A stretch of 64,000 nucleotides of DNA from NCBI RefSeq assembly GCF_963259705.1, contig NC_081840.1, positions 6,812,728 to 6,876,727 of the forward strand, written 5' to 3'. Of this stretch, positions 22,561-33,887 are shown piece after piece. Origin of the DNA: Myotis daubentonii. Lineage: Eukaryota; Chordata; Mammalia; Chiroptera; Vespertilionidae. The position numbers and the translations under genes were made by a program. Under the pieces are notes generated by a model that saw only the letters and a list, made by a program, of their open reading frames with translations, ran no database searches and had not been told where the DNA came from. How positions within the stretch are numbered: position 1 is the first letter of the stretch; every line of letters begins with the position of its first letter.

Positions 22561-23512
22561 CACCTCCTCACAGGCCTGCAACTTGTTGGTCATGGCTGCC
22601 ACATCTCCTGGCAGGAGCACCGGGTCTGTGTGGGGCGGGGCAGAAGATGGAGTTAAAAAGGGAAGTGGAGGACCCCCAGGAGGCCACAAAGGCCAGGCCA
22701 AGCGGCTTAGATGCTGCTCAGGAGCCACAGGCACTTCGTGGCTGGGCAGCATCCTGAGCAGAGAGCAGCTCTCTACACACGACTGGGACATGGAGGGAAA
22801 TGCAATCGGGGGTGTGGAAACACAGAGGGAGGCCGCTGCATAGTCCCTGGAGAGAGACGCATGGCAAGGACCTGCTGAAACCTGGGAACTCTTCAATCCT
22901 GACCAGGCATTGGGGAAGACTGCCAGGAGGAGGCAGCCCCGAAGCTGTCAGCCAAAGCGGGAGGAGGGGGAGGACTTGCCCTGGAGGGGACCAGTGAAGA
23001 AAGAGGACCCATGTTCAGGGCCTAGCAGTGCTCCCACCTAAACACTCAGAGCCCGCTCCCCAACGGAGAGCAGGCGCTGTCCTGGCGTGCACGCACATCC
23101 CAGCTGACCCTCCCAGCGACCTGGACAGGCGCAGATGCTCCCAATTTACAGAAGAGGAAGCTGGAGCAGAGAGGGCTGAGCACTTCACTGAGGCCGCACA
23201 GCCAGGCTCTGGCCCGGCAGCCAGACCAGCGCGCCCGGCACTGCTGGACCGTCCTGGGCTTTGAGATGTCCTGCAGAAACACTGACATCCCTGTTCCGGA
23301 CTCAGGGAGGCCTTTCCTCCTGAACAAGGGATAAAACTCAAGCATTGCTCTGCCTGCATCACACCCTCAAGGCATCCCTTAGGAGGCGGGACAGTGACCA
23401 CACTGAACCTGAGGCCGGAGAGGTGAGGCCTCTTGCCTGGGTCACACAGCCGGTCCACGGCCGGACAGTATTCGCATCCAGTTCTCTGTGACTCCAGTCC
23501 TAGTTCCCAAGT
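22561..23512. other. Intergenic with a MIR remnant
   Basis: A minus-strand MIR-like stretch lies at 23085-23220 ('atttacagaagaggaagctg'). Otherwise GC-rich unique sequence without a recognisable gene. Confidence 0.5.
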
Positions 23513-23576
23513 TCCTCTTCCTCCTCCTCCTCCTCCTCCTCCTCCTCCTCCTCCTCCTCCTCCTCCTCCTCCTCCT
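23513..23576. repeat. (CCT)n trinucleotide repeat
   Basis: About 19 uninterrupted TCC/CCT units. The poly-Leu and poly-Arg frames across it are repeat artefacts. Confidence 0.97.
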
Positions 23577-25895
23577 TGCTGAGGCCTCTCCTCCCTCCCC
23601 CCTCATTCCTGGCGTGCTCTCAGCAAAGAGAACATGCTCTGAGCCTCTGTTTCCCTGGGAGAAATCCATTTTCAGAATCTGGAGGTGTTAAAATGTGTTC
23701 TTTTTTTCCTCTCCAAAGGAGCCCTTCTTGAGGACAGAGGTGCCCCCAGAATCCCTCTAAGGCCACCGCAGGCCAGACCAGAACCCAGGGCTGCCCTTAT
23801 GGGAGGCCATGGCCCCCGCAGTGGTCCCCACACGTGGTCTCAGGGAGGTGACTCTCCATCGCAGGACAGCGAGTGCTCAGGACATGTCCGGACCCCCAGC
23901 CTCAACCTCAGAAGATGCTCATTTGCTGCCCTGCCTGGCTGTTGGCAGCAGGTTCCCGAGCCCACCCGCCTGCAGGTGCCCAGGGCAGACTCCGTGCTGC
24001 CTTCACCAGACTGTCCTCCTCGCAGTGACAGCTGGGCCCAGGATGGTCACAGGAGCCTTTTGCCTTAAAGGGCAGAGGCATCACTGTGGGCATCCTCTAA
24101 TCCACGGTGCCGCCCGGGGAGCTCAAACCTAGGCACAGGGGGCGGTGGGAGAGTGAGGGAGAAGGGGGAGAAGGGAGGGGCAGGTTGGAGGGATGTGGCA
24201 GGGAAGCCCCGGGTTCCAGTTCTGGCTCCAGACCCTGAGCAGGTGAGTCTGCACAGCTTTGCAGCACCCTCAACACCCCACCCCCCACCCCCGTGGGTGC
24301 TCACCCACAACCCTGAGCCAATGGGATGGGGTGTGAGCAGACACAGAATGGGCAGGGCTTTCAAAGAGTTTGTGCACCAGGCTTTCTTTCCATGCCTCCC
24401 CTACCCCGTGAGATCAGGCCCGGGAGAGCTGCCAGAGGACCAGGGATGCGTGGAGCAGAGCAGAGCCATCATCTCAGCTGGGGCCACCCTGAGTCAGCTG
24501 ACACCAGCCCCCCCCACCACCCCCGACTCCAGGCAGGCCAGGGAGCCCACCCAGACCCCAGAGCAGCTGAACCTCACAGCACAGAGAAACAAGCACTCGT
24601 CGTTGTGTGGTTATTCTCACTGTGCCCACAGATGGCGGGCCGGGTTCCTCACTCACCAGGCACCACCACCTACTCTGAGACACCCCGCACACCCCTCAAG
24701 CCTCTGAGGCTCAAAAGGCCAAGGGCTTGTTCAGGGTCACACGGGAAGAGGGTGCAAATCCAGAAGCTCTCCCGGCTCCTGCGTCCACCATCTGCTGGCC
24801 TGGCCGACAGGTGAGTCAGTCCCAGCCTGCCCGGGGGGCCACGGTCGGTGGGGGGGGACACAGGGAGGCAGAGCACCCCGGCTAACAGGAGGATCTCGGG
24901 ATGCAAGGAGTGGCGTTGTGCCAAGCCCTGAAGAAGATCGACTTCTGGGGCTGAGAGTGAGGAAGTGGGGAGGGCCTTCTTGGTGGCAGGACCAGCAGGA
25001 GCGAGGAAGGACTCTCTTAGTCCACTCTGGCCAAATGGCCATCGCCACCACCTCCCACCCACCGCCCGTGACACCCCACAATGCCAAGAATATGGACACA
25101 TTTCTCCCCTTGCAGAGCCAGACTGCCACCCCCACCCCCATCAGATCCATCAGACACTGGCTGGGAAAAGGCGGTCATATACACACACTGCTGCTCCTCG
25201 AACCCTTCGGTGCCAGGCACGCCACACCCACCATCTCCCAGGCCCTAAGCAGAGGGTACCAGCGCCCTCCTTCACCGATGAGCAGCTGCAGCCCAGAGAG
25301 GTTCAGGAACGTGCCCGCAGGATGTTCATCGACTCTGTGAGATTCCAAAGGTCAAAGGTCCCCTCAGATGGAAAGGCCCGGTCCTTATAGGACGATGGCC
25401 TCAGCTGACCGGCATTCCCACCCGGTTCAGCCTGCGGCCCCTGGAAATGCCACTTGTAGAGAAGCCTTTGCCCGAATGGCGCTACCAAGGCTCTGACCCC
25501 GTGGCCAGGCGGTGGGGGCTGCCGCGGGGCTGGTTTGAGCTGGTCCTGCACCAACTTGGGGGTGGGTGCTGTGGGTTCCCCCTCCCGCCATTCCCCCTCC
25601 GGCTTGTCAGCAGCCATCTTTCCCCTGATGCTGTGAATCCCGAAAGCAAAGCAAACCGGCCTTATTACAATGTGAGGCTTGGACCTCTGCCCACCTGGAC
25701 ATCGTCTCCTGAGGCCCCTGGGCACCTCCAACTCGGTGTATCCCCATAAACTCAGCAGCCTCCGCCACAGACCTTCTCCGCCCCGGGGCTCCACGGGGCC
25801 AGTGAGCAGCCAGGCCATCACACCCCCTCCAGGCCTCCCCAGGCCCTCTTCCCCCGCAGATGGGGCCTTTCTGCCCCCAGAGCACCCTGGCTGAA
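23577..25895. other. Intergenic, GC-rich
   Basis: No gene recognised. Minus-strand MIR traces lie at 24700-24790 and 25225-25320. C-rich runs occur near 24280 and 24510. Long frames on both strands overlap and are low complexity. Confidence 0.55.
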
Positions 25896-26050
25896 CACCT
25901 GTTAACTGGAGAGTATGGGTTTTGGAGTCAGACATCAGCTCTGTGTCCTCAGGCAAATCACCTCTCTGAGCCTCAGTTTCTCATCTGTGAAATGGGGACA
26001 GTAAATGTCTGTACCCCGTTAACGATGTGGCTCAAGAACGGCAGCCGCTA
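25896..26050 (+). repeat. MIR SINE
   Basis: A well-preserved MIR: 'ttttggagtcagac', 'tctgtgtcctcaggcaaatc', 'gagcctcagtttctcatctg', then 'tgaaatggggacagtaa', in the canonical order on the + strand. Confidence 0.85.
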
Positions 26051-26229
26051 TTGTTATCATGGTATTAGACATGTATGTGTCTCCAGCAGCTCCCCCACCC
26101 CCATCTGGGAGGGTCCGCACAGTTCACGTGAGTCGGGACCCCTCTCTGAGATAGATGGGCACAACACCCAGATCTGCCCAAGGCAGCGGATCCCCCATAG
26201 GCCTCCCCAAGGTTTCTGCCTTGAGTGAT

Positions 26230-26510
26230 TGTGCTCTCTCCTCTCTGGGTGGCCAGGACCCCCAAAGCCAGGGCTCCTGGGGCCATCTTGCCCACGTGCA
26301 GAGAGAGAGAGCCACCTGAGAACCAAGCTGGGCAGAGGCTGGAGAGGCAGGGCCTTGGCCGCATCCTTTGAGCACCTGGATACAGCCGTGCCTGATGGCA
26401 TGGCTCCTCCTGGACTTTGCACTGACTACGGCCAGTAAATTCCTTCTTAGTTAAAGTTACTTTGGATGGAGTTTCTGCCATGTGCAAACCTGAACCAAAC
26501 GCAATTACTG
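26230..26510 (+). repeat. Old LTR-like repeat
   Basis: 'gagcacctggatacagccgt', 'gcctgatggcatggctcctc', 'ccagtaaattccttcttagt' and 'tggatggagtttctgcca' follow the 3' half of a common old mammalian LTR. Subfamily not assigned. A similar element is at 54110-54300. Confidence 0.5.
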
Positions 26511-28969
26511 GGCTCAGGGAGGTGCCTGGGGACCACAAGGCTTCACTGAGATGGGCCACTGGAACGAGGAAGCCCGCAGCTTGGAGGCCTTTTGTGGGCA
26601 AGGAGCAGGCCGAGCTGGTGGGCACCTGGACACAAGCTCCTGAAGTGCCCCAAAGCCGATTACACTTGTGCACAGTGCCTGGCATTTGGTGGGGGCTCAT
26701 GCCAGCCGTCACTACTAGTTACACTGCACTTCCGTGCCCTGGACTCTACTCTGGGGGCAGTGGGTGCGTGACTGAACTTTTTCTTACCATAACCTCCCTG
26801 TCAGGTGGCTGCTGTGCTCATTTCTCAGATGGAGGCACAGAGAGTTGGTGTTACTTGCTTGGCCGCCATGGAGTGAGTGGGAAGGCAGTGACGAGCTCCT
26901 GCTGGGACACACAGGGCCATCGCCTCCCTGCCCTTTGTGTCCCCCCACCTGCTCCAGAAGGTCCTGTGGAAGACCAGGGGCCTTTGTGGAGGAGCCACGA
27001 GGAAGGCTGGAGCGCATCCTCCTTGAGCACGCCTACCCTCCCCGCGCGCTGGCCGGAGACCTGGCTGACGCCCTCCGGGAGCCTCCCATGGACCGGGGTT
27101 GGGGAACGGGTCCGTGGCAAAAGGACAGAAGCCTCATGAGGGAGCAATCTTGTCACTGCTTCCCAGGCCAGCCCTTTGAGAGTCCCGCTGCAACCTGAGC
27201 TCCCCTGCTGGCTGAGCCTCCTCTCATTTAGCTCGCACACAGCCTGGGGGCTGCCCCCGATGATCCCGAGGTTCAGATGGAAACTGAGGCAAGCACAGCC
27301 ACACGCACAGCCATGCATGAGGCTCAGCGGGACGGTCATTTTTATCTTTCGGACACTGGCAATCAACCAATCATGTTTCGCCACATGGACAACATCTGTC
27401 ATGGGTCTGTGGTCCATGGGGGGACACAGCAGCGGCACTGTGTCCCCAGTGGGAAGTGGGTCCTTCCTCAATTTCACTTTTTCTTCTCACTGTGGTACCT
27501 CCTGCTGATCCATGATGTCCTCCAGGGACCCAAAGGCACTGGGGAAGGAGACTGGGTAGAAAGAAATAGACACAGCACGTGCGCACCTGGCCTTCCCCTG
27601 CCTGGCGCAGTGAACATACGTTCGTGACACCAGGTTCACCTCTTGGTTGAGGAACTTGAGGCTCAGAGAATCAAAGGGACTCAGAGTGTCTGTCTGCTGG
27701 CTGGTTGCACCCCACCTTTTTCCAGAGAGGGTAAGAGAGGGACAGGACGGACTGGCCTGACGGTGGCCCTGCAGCCAGCCTCGGGGTTCAGAGCAGGTTC
27801 TGCCCTTCACACACGTGGCTCAGCACCCCAACGCCCAGGCAGCCCAGGCAGCTTCCCATGTGGGACCTCGGGCAGGCATCGGTCCACCTCAAGAAGCTAA
27901 TGGAGGGGGTTGGGGTGAGGGGCCTGCCTGGGCACTCCTGTGTCTGCCTTCAGGGCAAGAACATGTCAGAGCCCATCCTGGGTCTGATGAGTGGGGACAG
28001 CCCATGTAGTGAAGACCTCAGAGCTAAGGCGGGAATGGGGCAGGTGAACAATGGCGTTGGGAGCAAGTAATGAGGCCAGGAGGCCAGGTGCCTTCCATCC
28101 TTAAGTAGGGGTCTCACAGACCCACAGCAGCTGGCAGGGGCAGGACAGGGCCTATAGGACTTCCTAGGACCTCCTAGAGTTTAGAGGCAGCACAGGGAAG
28201 GCACTGGGAAGCACAACGCAGACGAGGCCAGAGGAAGGGACAAGACATGGCCGGGTCACACAGCAGGTTCCCAGGGCATCGCCCCTAGGCCTGCTCCTCC
28301 CCTTGGCCAAGAGCCCAGGCCCTGAATGCTGCCCAGACACTCCACTCCATCCAGGCCCTGAGGCCCCAACCAGCTCTTCTGGCCTGGCTCCCAGGCTGCC
28401 CAACCACAGGGAACCCCACTGTTGGCCCCATTCCTGCCTCACACTCCTGGGGGGTGCCCGGCTGGGGCTGGAGAGGGACTGCGACCAGACCCCTGAGCGC
28501 GGATCACCTCCCCCGCCCCCTGCAGGTGTCCACCTGTGCAGTCTGGCCACACTGGAGTCAAGAGAGGTGGGAGGGTGTTTGGAAAGAAATCATTCTTGAA
28601 GCCCGTGAGAAGGGTGAGCGCAGGCATGGGAGGCCAGGCACCACGGGGGGACCTGCTTATCCAGAAGAGACACAGGTTGGCCCAGAGGAGACTCCCTGGC
28701 TGCCAACACGTCCTACCTTGCTCGCTGCTGCTGGTGTGCAAATGGGCTGAACGAAATATCTGGAAATTCTCCTGAAACAAGTTTTCAGTAAGTCCACACC
28801 GCACTCATTGATGCATTTTGCAAAAGTTTTATTGAGCTTTTCCTGGGTGCCAGGTGCAGGGTCGTCACTGCAGAGGACCCAGCGGCCAGCCTGGGAGAAG
28901 CTGGGCCGGGGCCGCAGGTACAAAACCCAGTGGTGAAACTCGCCACTGCTGTGGCTGTGGATGCGGGGG
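26511..28969. other. Intergenic, GC-rich
   Basis: No gene recognised. Minus-strand MIR traces lie near 26800-26870 and 27635-27690. Frames here are short, overlapping and without recognisable domains. Confidence 0.55.
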
Positions 28970-29053
28970 GAAGGCTGGAGGCAGGAGGGCATTGGGGAGG
29001 GGGGCACAGAGGAAGGCTGAAGGCAGGAGGGCATCGGGGAGGGGGGCACGGAG
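28970..29053. repeat. 42-bp tandem duplication
   Basis: Two copies of a 42-bp G-rich unit beginning GAAGGCTGGAGGCAGGAGGG, differing at about three positions. The start of a third copy follows at 29054. Confidence 0.9.
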
Positions 29054-30999
29054 GAAGGCTCAGGTCCCTCTGGGAGACCAGGCAGGCTGGACCCAGGTGG
29101 AGGTGAAAGTAGTGGAGGAGGAGGAATGAGAGTCGCCAGGGGAGGGAGAAGGGCTGAGGGAACAGCATGTGTGGGGGCTCAGAGGCAGGACAGTGCCTGG
29201 GAATGCCCAGAGCATCAAGAAGCCAGTGGGGGGGGGGGGGAAGGGGCCAAGATAGGGACAATGACCAAGAAGGGCTGGAGCCCAGGCAGCCAGGTCACAC
29301 TGAGATGGGACAAGGGCACAGCCAGCACACGCCTGTAGCTGCGGCTGGTCCATCTCCTCCCAGAAGCCTCAGGAGGCCCTCCGGCCCCAAGGAAGTCTCA
29401 GCATCAACTTCTCTGGGCACTGGGAGTTACTCTGCCAGGAGGGAGACAGTGGCTACACCACCACACACCCACCCACCAAGCCCCACACAGGGCAATGTGG
29501 GGGAGGCGTCAGGGCCCAGGCACACCCCCAAGCCCTCCCTTTCACAGGAGACAGCCCCCAGGAGGAGAGTCTGGGAAGCAGGGAGGCCCCCTCCCCAAAG
29601 CCCAGCACTCCCCCGGTCCCAGCCCCTTGCCAAGTTGCCCCTGGACACCAAATGGACCCAGTCCCACTTGTCGCTCCTTGCCTTTCCCCTGCCCGCCCCC
29701 TGCTGGAGCTGTGAGAGGGCAGGCAGAATGGGGCAGCCCAGCCAGGCCCAGAGGCCTGGGGCACAGCCCCAGCTCCAACCCCGGTCCCCCCAGGACAAAG
29801 CCTGCAAGGCCACTCGGGCCAGACCTCTGCAAGAGGCCTGGTGCTCCCCCAAATCCAGGGTGGGTCTTGGCCTCGGGCCAAGATTCTCACTGCTGACCCC
29901 GAGGACAGGGTGGGCAGCTGGTAGAACGGGCCAGGCCTAAGGTGAGCTGGGGGTGCTGCCCTGGGCTGGGGGCAGGGTGGGGCAGGGGCTGCTTGGGGAG
30001 GAAAGAGGGTTTGAGAGGGAGAGGAGAGGGAGGAAGGAGCAGTGGGGAACGGGGGCAGGGTTAGCCCTGGAGTAAGTCCCAAGCTGAGATCTGGGTCCCA
30101 AAGGCCAAAGGCCAGTAGCACCTGGATCTGTCCTCACCTGTGCAAGGGGCGGGGAGCCAGGTGGGACTGAGCGCCTTGTCCAATGTTCTGGAATCCCAAG
30201 GTGTGGGGTGCAGCCTGTCAGCACAAGCAGCAGAGCAGGTCCCCCAGAGCAGCCCACAGCCCTAAGATGCTGCTCCCCTGAGCCTGCGTGGGGCTGGAGG
30301 GTGTGGAGGCTGCTGGCTGGGCAGGACTCGACCTGGACGCACCCCCAAAGGAGACCAGAGAGGCCAAGACAGGCCCAGACCACACCCGCCACACACACAC
30401 CATGACCATCACCACATATCCCAGACAGCACAAAAGGCTCTCCCAGCCCAAGGGGGCTTTTCATTTTCGGAAACTAAATGTGGAAGTTGGGGGGGGGGGC
30501 CTGGCCCTGCCCAGTTCTGGCGCCAGAACAGGTCCTTGAAGGGCGCCCTCAGAAATCAAGGAATCAGAGCTTGAGAGTTTGTCCAACAAAAGTTGGGACT
30601 CCTCTTGCCCCAGCCCAGGAGGCAGCAACCCCAAGCCCCCAACCCTCTCAGGAGACTTGCCAAGTGGCCTTCTCTCCCTATACTCTCCACCCCCGACCCC
30701 AACAACAACAACAAAAAAACTTAAGGAAACAACTTTGCTAATGCAGAGGTGCTCTTCGGGAAGACAAAGGGGATCCCACCTCCATCACCACTCCACCCAC
30801 CCCCCAAACCCCCCACTTCCCCCCGACCCCTCGCCACAGCCCCAGCCAGGTTTGGCTCAGGGAGAATTCACTAACCTACCTGAAAGACCCCTACCAGGTG
30901 GTTGGGGCCCGGACAGGCTCGGAGAAGTAGGGGAAGAGTCTGGCTTCCTTGGGGGTGGGGAAGGAGAAGTTCCTGGGCTGTGTAGCCCCCATCGCCCGG
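29054..30999. other. Intergenic, GC-rich
   Basis: No gene recognised up to the CpG island. G-runs at 29228-29241 and 30487-30500, and C-rich runs at 30785-30830. Overlapping frames of 150-260 codons are low-complexity and judged spurious. Confidence 0.55.
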
Positions 31000-32890
31000 G
31001 CCCCAGGCGGCAGAGAAATGGCCTGACTGGGAGGAAGAGGAGAGGGGCTACATTCCCACGCCCACCGCCTGCCCCTCGCGGTCTTGTCCTGCCGAAGTCA
31101 CGGGGCCAACGGGAAGCTCACGGGGCAGGGTCCCTCCAAGGCCGGGAACACCGGAGGGGGGACCTCCGCACCTGAGTCCTCGTCGTCTATCCCGCGCGCA
31201 CTGGTCCCGCTGGGTCCGGGCTGAAGGCTCCAAGCCCTGAGGCTGACGTCTCCGGACTTGTTCCCTCGCCGCCGCCAGCCAGCGATTTACACTCGCCGTT
31301 TCGGCCCCGCGAGCCCCCACCTCGCCCGGGGCGCGAGCGAGGTCTCCGTCCCGGGAAGAAGTTGGGCGGCCAGTCCCGGGTCGGGCGGCGCACGGGACGC
31401 CGGCGGCAGTGCCCCGCGGACTCGGGCTCAGCCACCGCCGCCCAGACAAGTCCCCACAACTGTGAGGGCGTCCCGGACAGCTCGACTCCACAGACGGGGT
31501 GCAAATCGCTCGGGACCGGACGCAGGCAAGGCCGAGTCGGAGGGGGACTTGTTCCCAGCTTCAGGGACCATGGGTCAGGGCACTTCCCCGCCCCGCTGCC
31601 CCTGAGACCTAGTCGCCGGTCCCGCGCCCGAGCAATCGGAAGGACGCGGCGTCAGGACCAATCCAGGCCCCCGCGGAGTTGGGGAGTCGCCCCTCACCCC
31701 GAAAGCCTCATTCCCGGTTGGGAGTACGCACTTTGCGCGTCCGTGCGCCTCCGCGACTAGTCGAGCCGCAGCGCTCGCGGCCGGCGAAGGTGGCTCAGCT
31801 CGGGCGCTCCAGTCCCGACGTTCCCGGGGCAGAGAGCAACGTCCGGGGACGCACGGGACGGGTGCGCCCGGCGGCCGGGGCTGCGCCGGGCGAGGCAAGC
31901 GGCGAGAGGGGAGCGCTCCGGGATTCAGGCAACAGCTACCCCTAGTGGGAGAGCCGCCGGGGCCGCCGCCGCCCCGCGCCCTTGCCCCGCGCCCCGCGCC
32001 CGCCGAGCCCCGCGCCCGAAGCGCGCCGGGTCGGCTGGGCGCAGGGACGGCGCTTCTTTCTCCATCCCTCCCGTCTGCGGCGCCCGGCGCTCACCGGCCC
32101 CGGGCCCTGCCCTCCGCACCTCCCGCTGGGCCCCAGGCCGCTGACCCGAGAGCTAAGGCGCGGGGCAGGGACGCGATGGGACGGGGCGGGCGCGGCCGGG
32201 GCGGCGCGCGGCAGCCTCGGGCAACGGCGGGGAGCGCCGAGCGCGGTGTGCGTGGCGGGGCCGTGCGGGGGGTGGCCGTGTGCGAGGCGCGAATGTGAGC
32301 GCGCGCGGGAGACGAGCGGGCGAGCGGGCTCCGGGAGGCGAGCGGAGCCCGCGGGCGAACAGGGAAGGCGGCAGGGACCCAAAGTTGCCTCCTCGCGGGC
32401 CCGCGTCCCCGGAGGGGCGGGAGCCGGGGCCAGCCGAGCGGCGGCGGGGGACCCGGGCCCCGGCGGCACCTGGGCAGCGGACCCGCACGAGCGGCAGCGG
32501 CGGGGGCGGCGTTGGCGGCGGCGGCGGCGCGCGGGAAGCGAACCGAAGCTCCGGCGCGGCTCGGCGAGCGCTGGAGAGCTCCGCTCAGGTGCGCGGCGAG
32601 AGGGGCGCGGGCCAGGGCCGGGCTGCTGGGACCGGAGCCGCGCCCGCGCTCGCACTAACTGGAGGATCTCCGCTGCAGGCGCCCGGGTCCCAGGTCCAGC
32701 TCGCCGTCCCGGGAGGCAGCCCCGGCCCGGGTCCCCCGCCCCTGGGAGCTGGCTAGGCAGCCGGGCCCCAGGCACGACCGCCCCGGCCGCCCCGCCCTCC
32801 TGCCGCCGGCGCCCGCCCCAGGCCCAGGATTTCTGATTTCTAAGGCTTTGGCCCCGCGGCTGGGGCATCCCTCCGGGCTCAAGTTGCAAG
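31000..32890 (-). ncRNA. Probable DIO3OS antisense lncRNA promoter and 5' part
   Basis: Inferred, not seen directly. In human and mouse a noncoding antisense transcript starts near the DIO3 promoter and runs away from it; MIR1247 lies within that interval. The conserved microRNA on the minus strand here needs such a transcript. I could not define exons, splice sites or ends, so the coordinates only mark the likely interval. Confidence 0.4.
31768..31903 (-). ncRNA. MIR1247: microRNA precursor mir-1247
   Basis: On the minus strand the 5p arm lies at 31842-31863 and the 3p arm at 31806-31829, separated by a 12-nt loop (CGTTGCTCTCTG). Against the human mature sequences as I remember them, the 5p arm differs at one position (nt 12, U to G) and the 3p arm at one (A to G). 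The seed is unchanged. The 3p change turns a C-A mismatch into a full GUCCCG/CGGGAC pairing. Flanking precursor sequence also matches ('gaaggtggctcagctcgggc' on the + strand). Position and strand, about 1.1 kb upstream of and antisense to DIO3, are as in human. The host is presumably DIO3OS. Confidence 0.95.
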
Positions 32891-32900
32891 GGGGCGGGCC
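32889..32900 (+). promoter_or_regulatory. GC box (Sp1-type) of the DIO3 promoter
   Basis: GGGGGCGGGCC lies about 45 bp upstream of the TATA box and fits an Sp1/KLF site, as expected for the proximal promoter of this gene. Confidence 0.55.
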
Positions 32901-32939
32901 CGGCCGGAGGTGGAGTCTCCCGCCAAGTGAAGCCTCGGC

Positions 32940-32946
32940 TATAAAT
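32940..32946 (+). promoter_or_regulatory. TATA box of DIO3
   Basis: TATAAAT stands in a GC-rich context directly upstream of the coding region, consistent with the TATA-containing promoter described for mammalian DIO3. It predicts transcription starting about 32968-32974, which is at or next to the first ATG (32973); this bears on which methionine is used. Confidence 0.75.
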
Positions 32947-32972
32947 CGAGCTCCCTGCACAGCTCCAGCCAG

Positions 32973-33887
32973 ATGCCGGGCCAGGCCGCCCCGCCGTTGT
33001 TGGGGGGAGAGGGTGGAGGGTCCCAGGGGGCTTGGGGGGCCGTGGCTACCATGCTCCGCTCCCTCTTGCTTCACGCCCTGAGGCTCTGCGCCCAGACCGC
33101 CTCGTGCCTCACGCTCTTCCCGCGCTTCCTCTGCACGGCCTTCATGCTCTGGCTCCTCGACTTCCTGTGCATCCGCAAGCATTTTCTGGGCCGGAGGCGC
33201 CGGGGTCGGCCCCAACCTGAAGTGGAGCTCAACAGTGACGAGGAGGAGGTGCCCCCCGACGACCCGCCCATCTGCGTGTCCGACGACAACCGCCTGTGCA
33301 CCATGGCGTCGCTGAAGGCGGTGTGGCACGGCCAAAAGCTGGATCTCTTCAAGCAGGCGCACGAGGGCGGCCCCGCGCCCAACTCCCAGGTGGTCCTGCC
33401 CGAAGGCTTCCAGTACCAGCACATCCTTGACTACGCGCGAGGGGACCGGCCGCTGGTGCTCAATTTCGGCAGCTGCACCTGACCACCGTTCATGGCGCGA
33501 ATGAGCGCCTTCCGGCGCCTGGTCACCAAGTACCAGCGCCACGTGGACTTTCTCATCATCTACATCGAGGAGGCGCACCCCTCGGACGGCTGGGTCACCA
33601 CTGACACCCCCTACATCATCCCACAGCACCGGAGCCTGGACGACCGGGTCAGCGCTGCGCGGGTTCTGCAGCAGGGGGTGCCCGGCTGCGCTCTGGTCCT
33701 CGACACCATGACCAACTCCAGCAGCTCAGCCTATGGCGCCTACTTCGAGCGCCTCTACGTCGTCCAGAGCGGCATCATCATGTACCAGGGCGGCCGCGGC
33801 CCTGACGGCTACCAGGTCTCGGAGCTGCGCACCTGGTTGGAGCGCTATGATGAGCAGCTGCACAGCGCTCTGCCCCGGCCAGTGTAG
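32973..33887 (+). CDS. DIO3: Type 3 iodothyronine deiodinase (selenoprotein)
   Basis: The enzyme inactivates thyroid hormone by inner-ring deiodination (T4 to reverse T3, T3 to T2). It is a type II/III-topology membrane protein at the plasma membrane and endosomes and protects fetal and regenerating tissue from T3. The single exon encodes 304 residues, the usual mammalian length, when the in-frame TGA (33480-33482) is read as selenocysteine 170. A hydrophobic signal anchor covers about residues 40-66, ending before an RRRRG stretch; the rest is a thioredoxin-fold domain. The active site reads SCTUPPFM (167-174). Residues known to matter in mouse Dio3 are all present: Cys168, His202 (EEAHPSDGW), His219, Cys239, Glu259 and Arg275. 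The second methionine, Met27 at 33051, sits in a better Kozak context (ACC before ATG) and would give 278 residues. SECIS and poly(A) signal follow. No frameshift or damage is seen. Confidence 0.99.
33480..33482 (+). other. DIO3: Selenocysteine codon (UGA recoding)
   Basis: TGA at codon 170 lies within AGC TGC ACC TGA CCA CCG, the conserved deiodinase catalytic motif. The frame continues with full family similarity to 33887. Automatic callers would wrongly end the protein here at 169 residues. Confidence 0.98.

Noticed and set aside
23488..23691. Poly-Leu and poly-Arg frames over the CCT repeat; poly-Glu frames at 38056-38559
   Set aside because: Trinucleotide repeat artefacts.
31942..32889. 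315-codon minus-strand frame and the 284-codon plus frame (31982-32836) upstream of DIO3
   Set aside because: Both lie in the densest CpG island, overlap each other and consist of Pro/Arg/Gly/Ala low complexity. Stop codons are rare there because they are AT-rich. No domain is recognisable.
32973..33482. DIO3 as a truncated pseudogene
   Set aside because: The TGA is at the known selenocysteine position, the frame resumes with all catalytic residues, and a SECIS is present.
32655..33629. 324-codon minus-strand frame over DIO3
   Set aside because: It is the antisense shadow of the DIO3 exon, created by codon bias on the coding strand.
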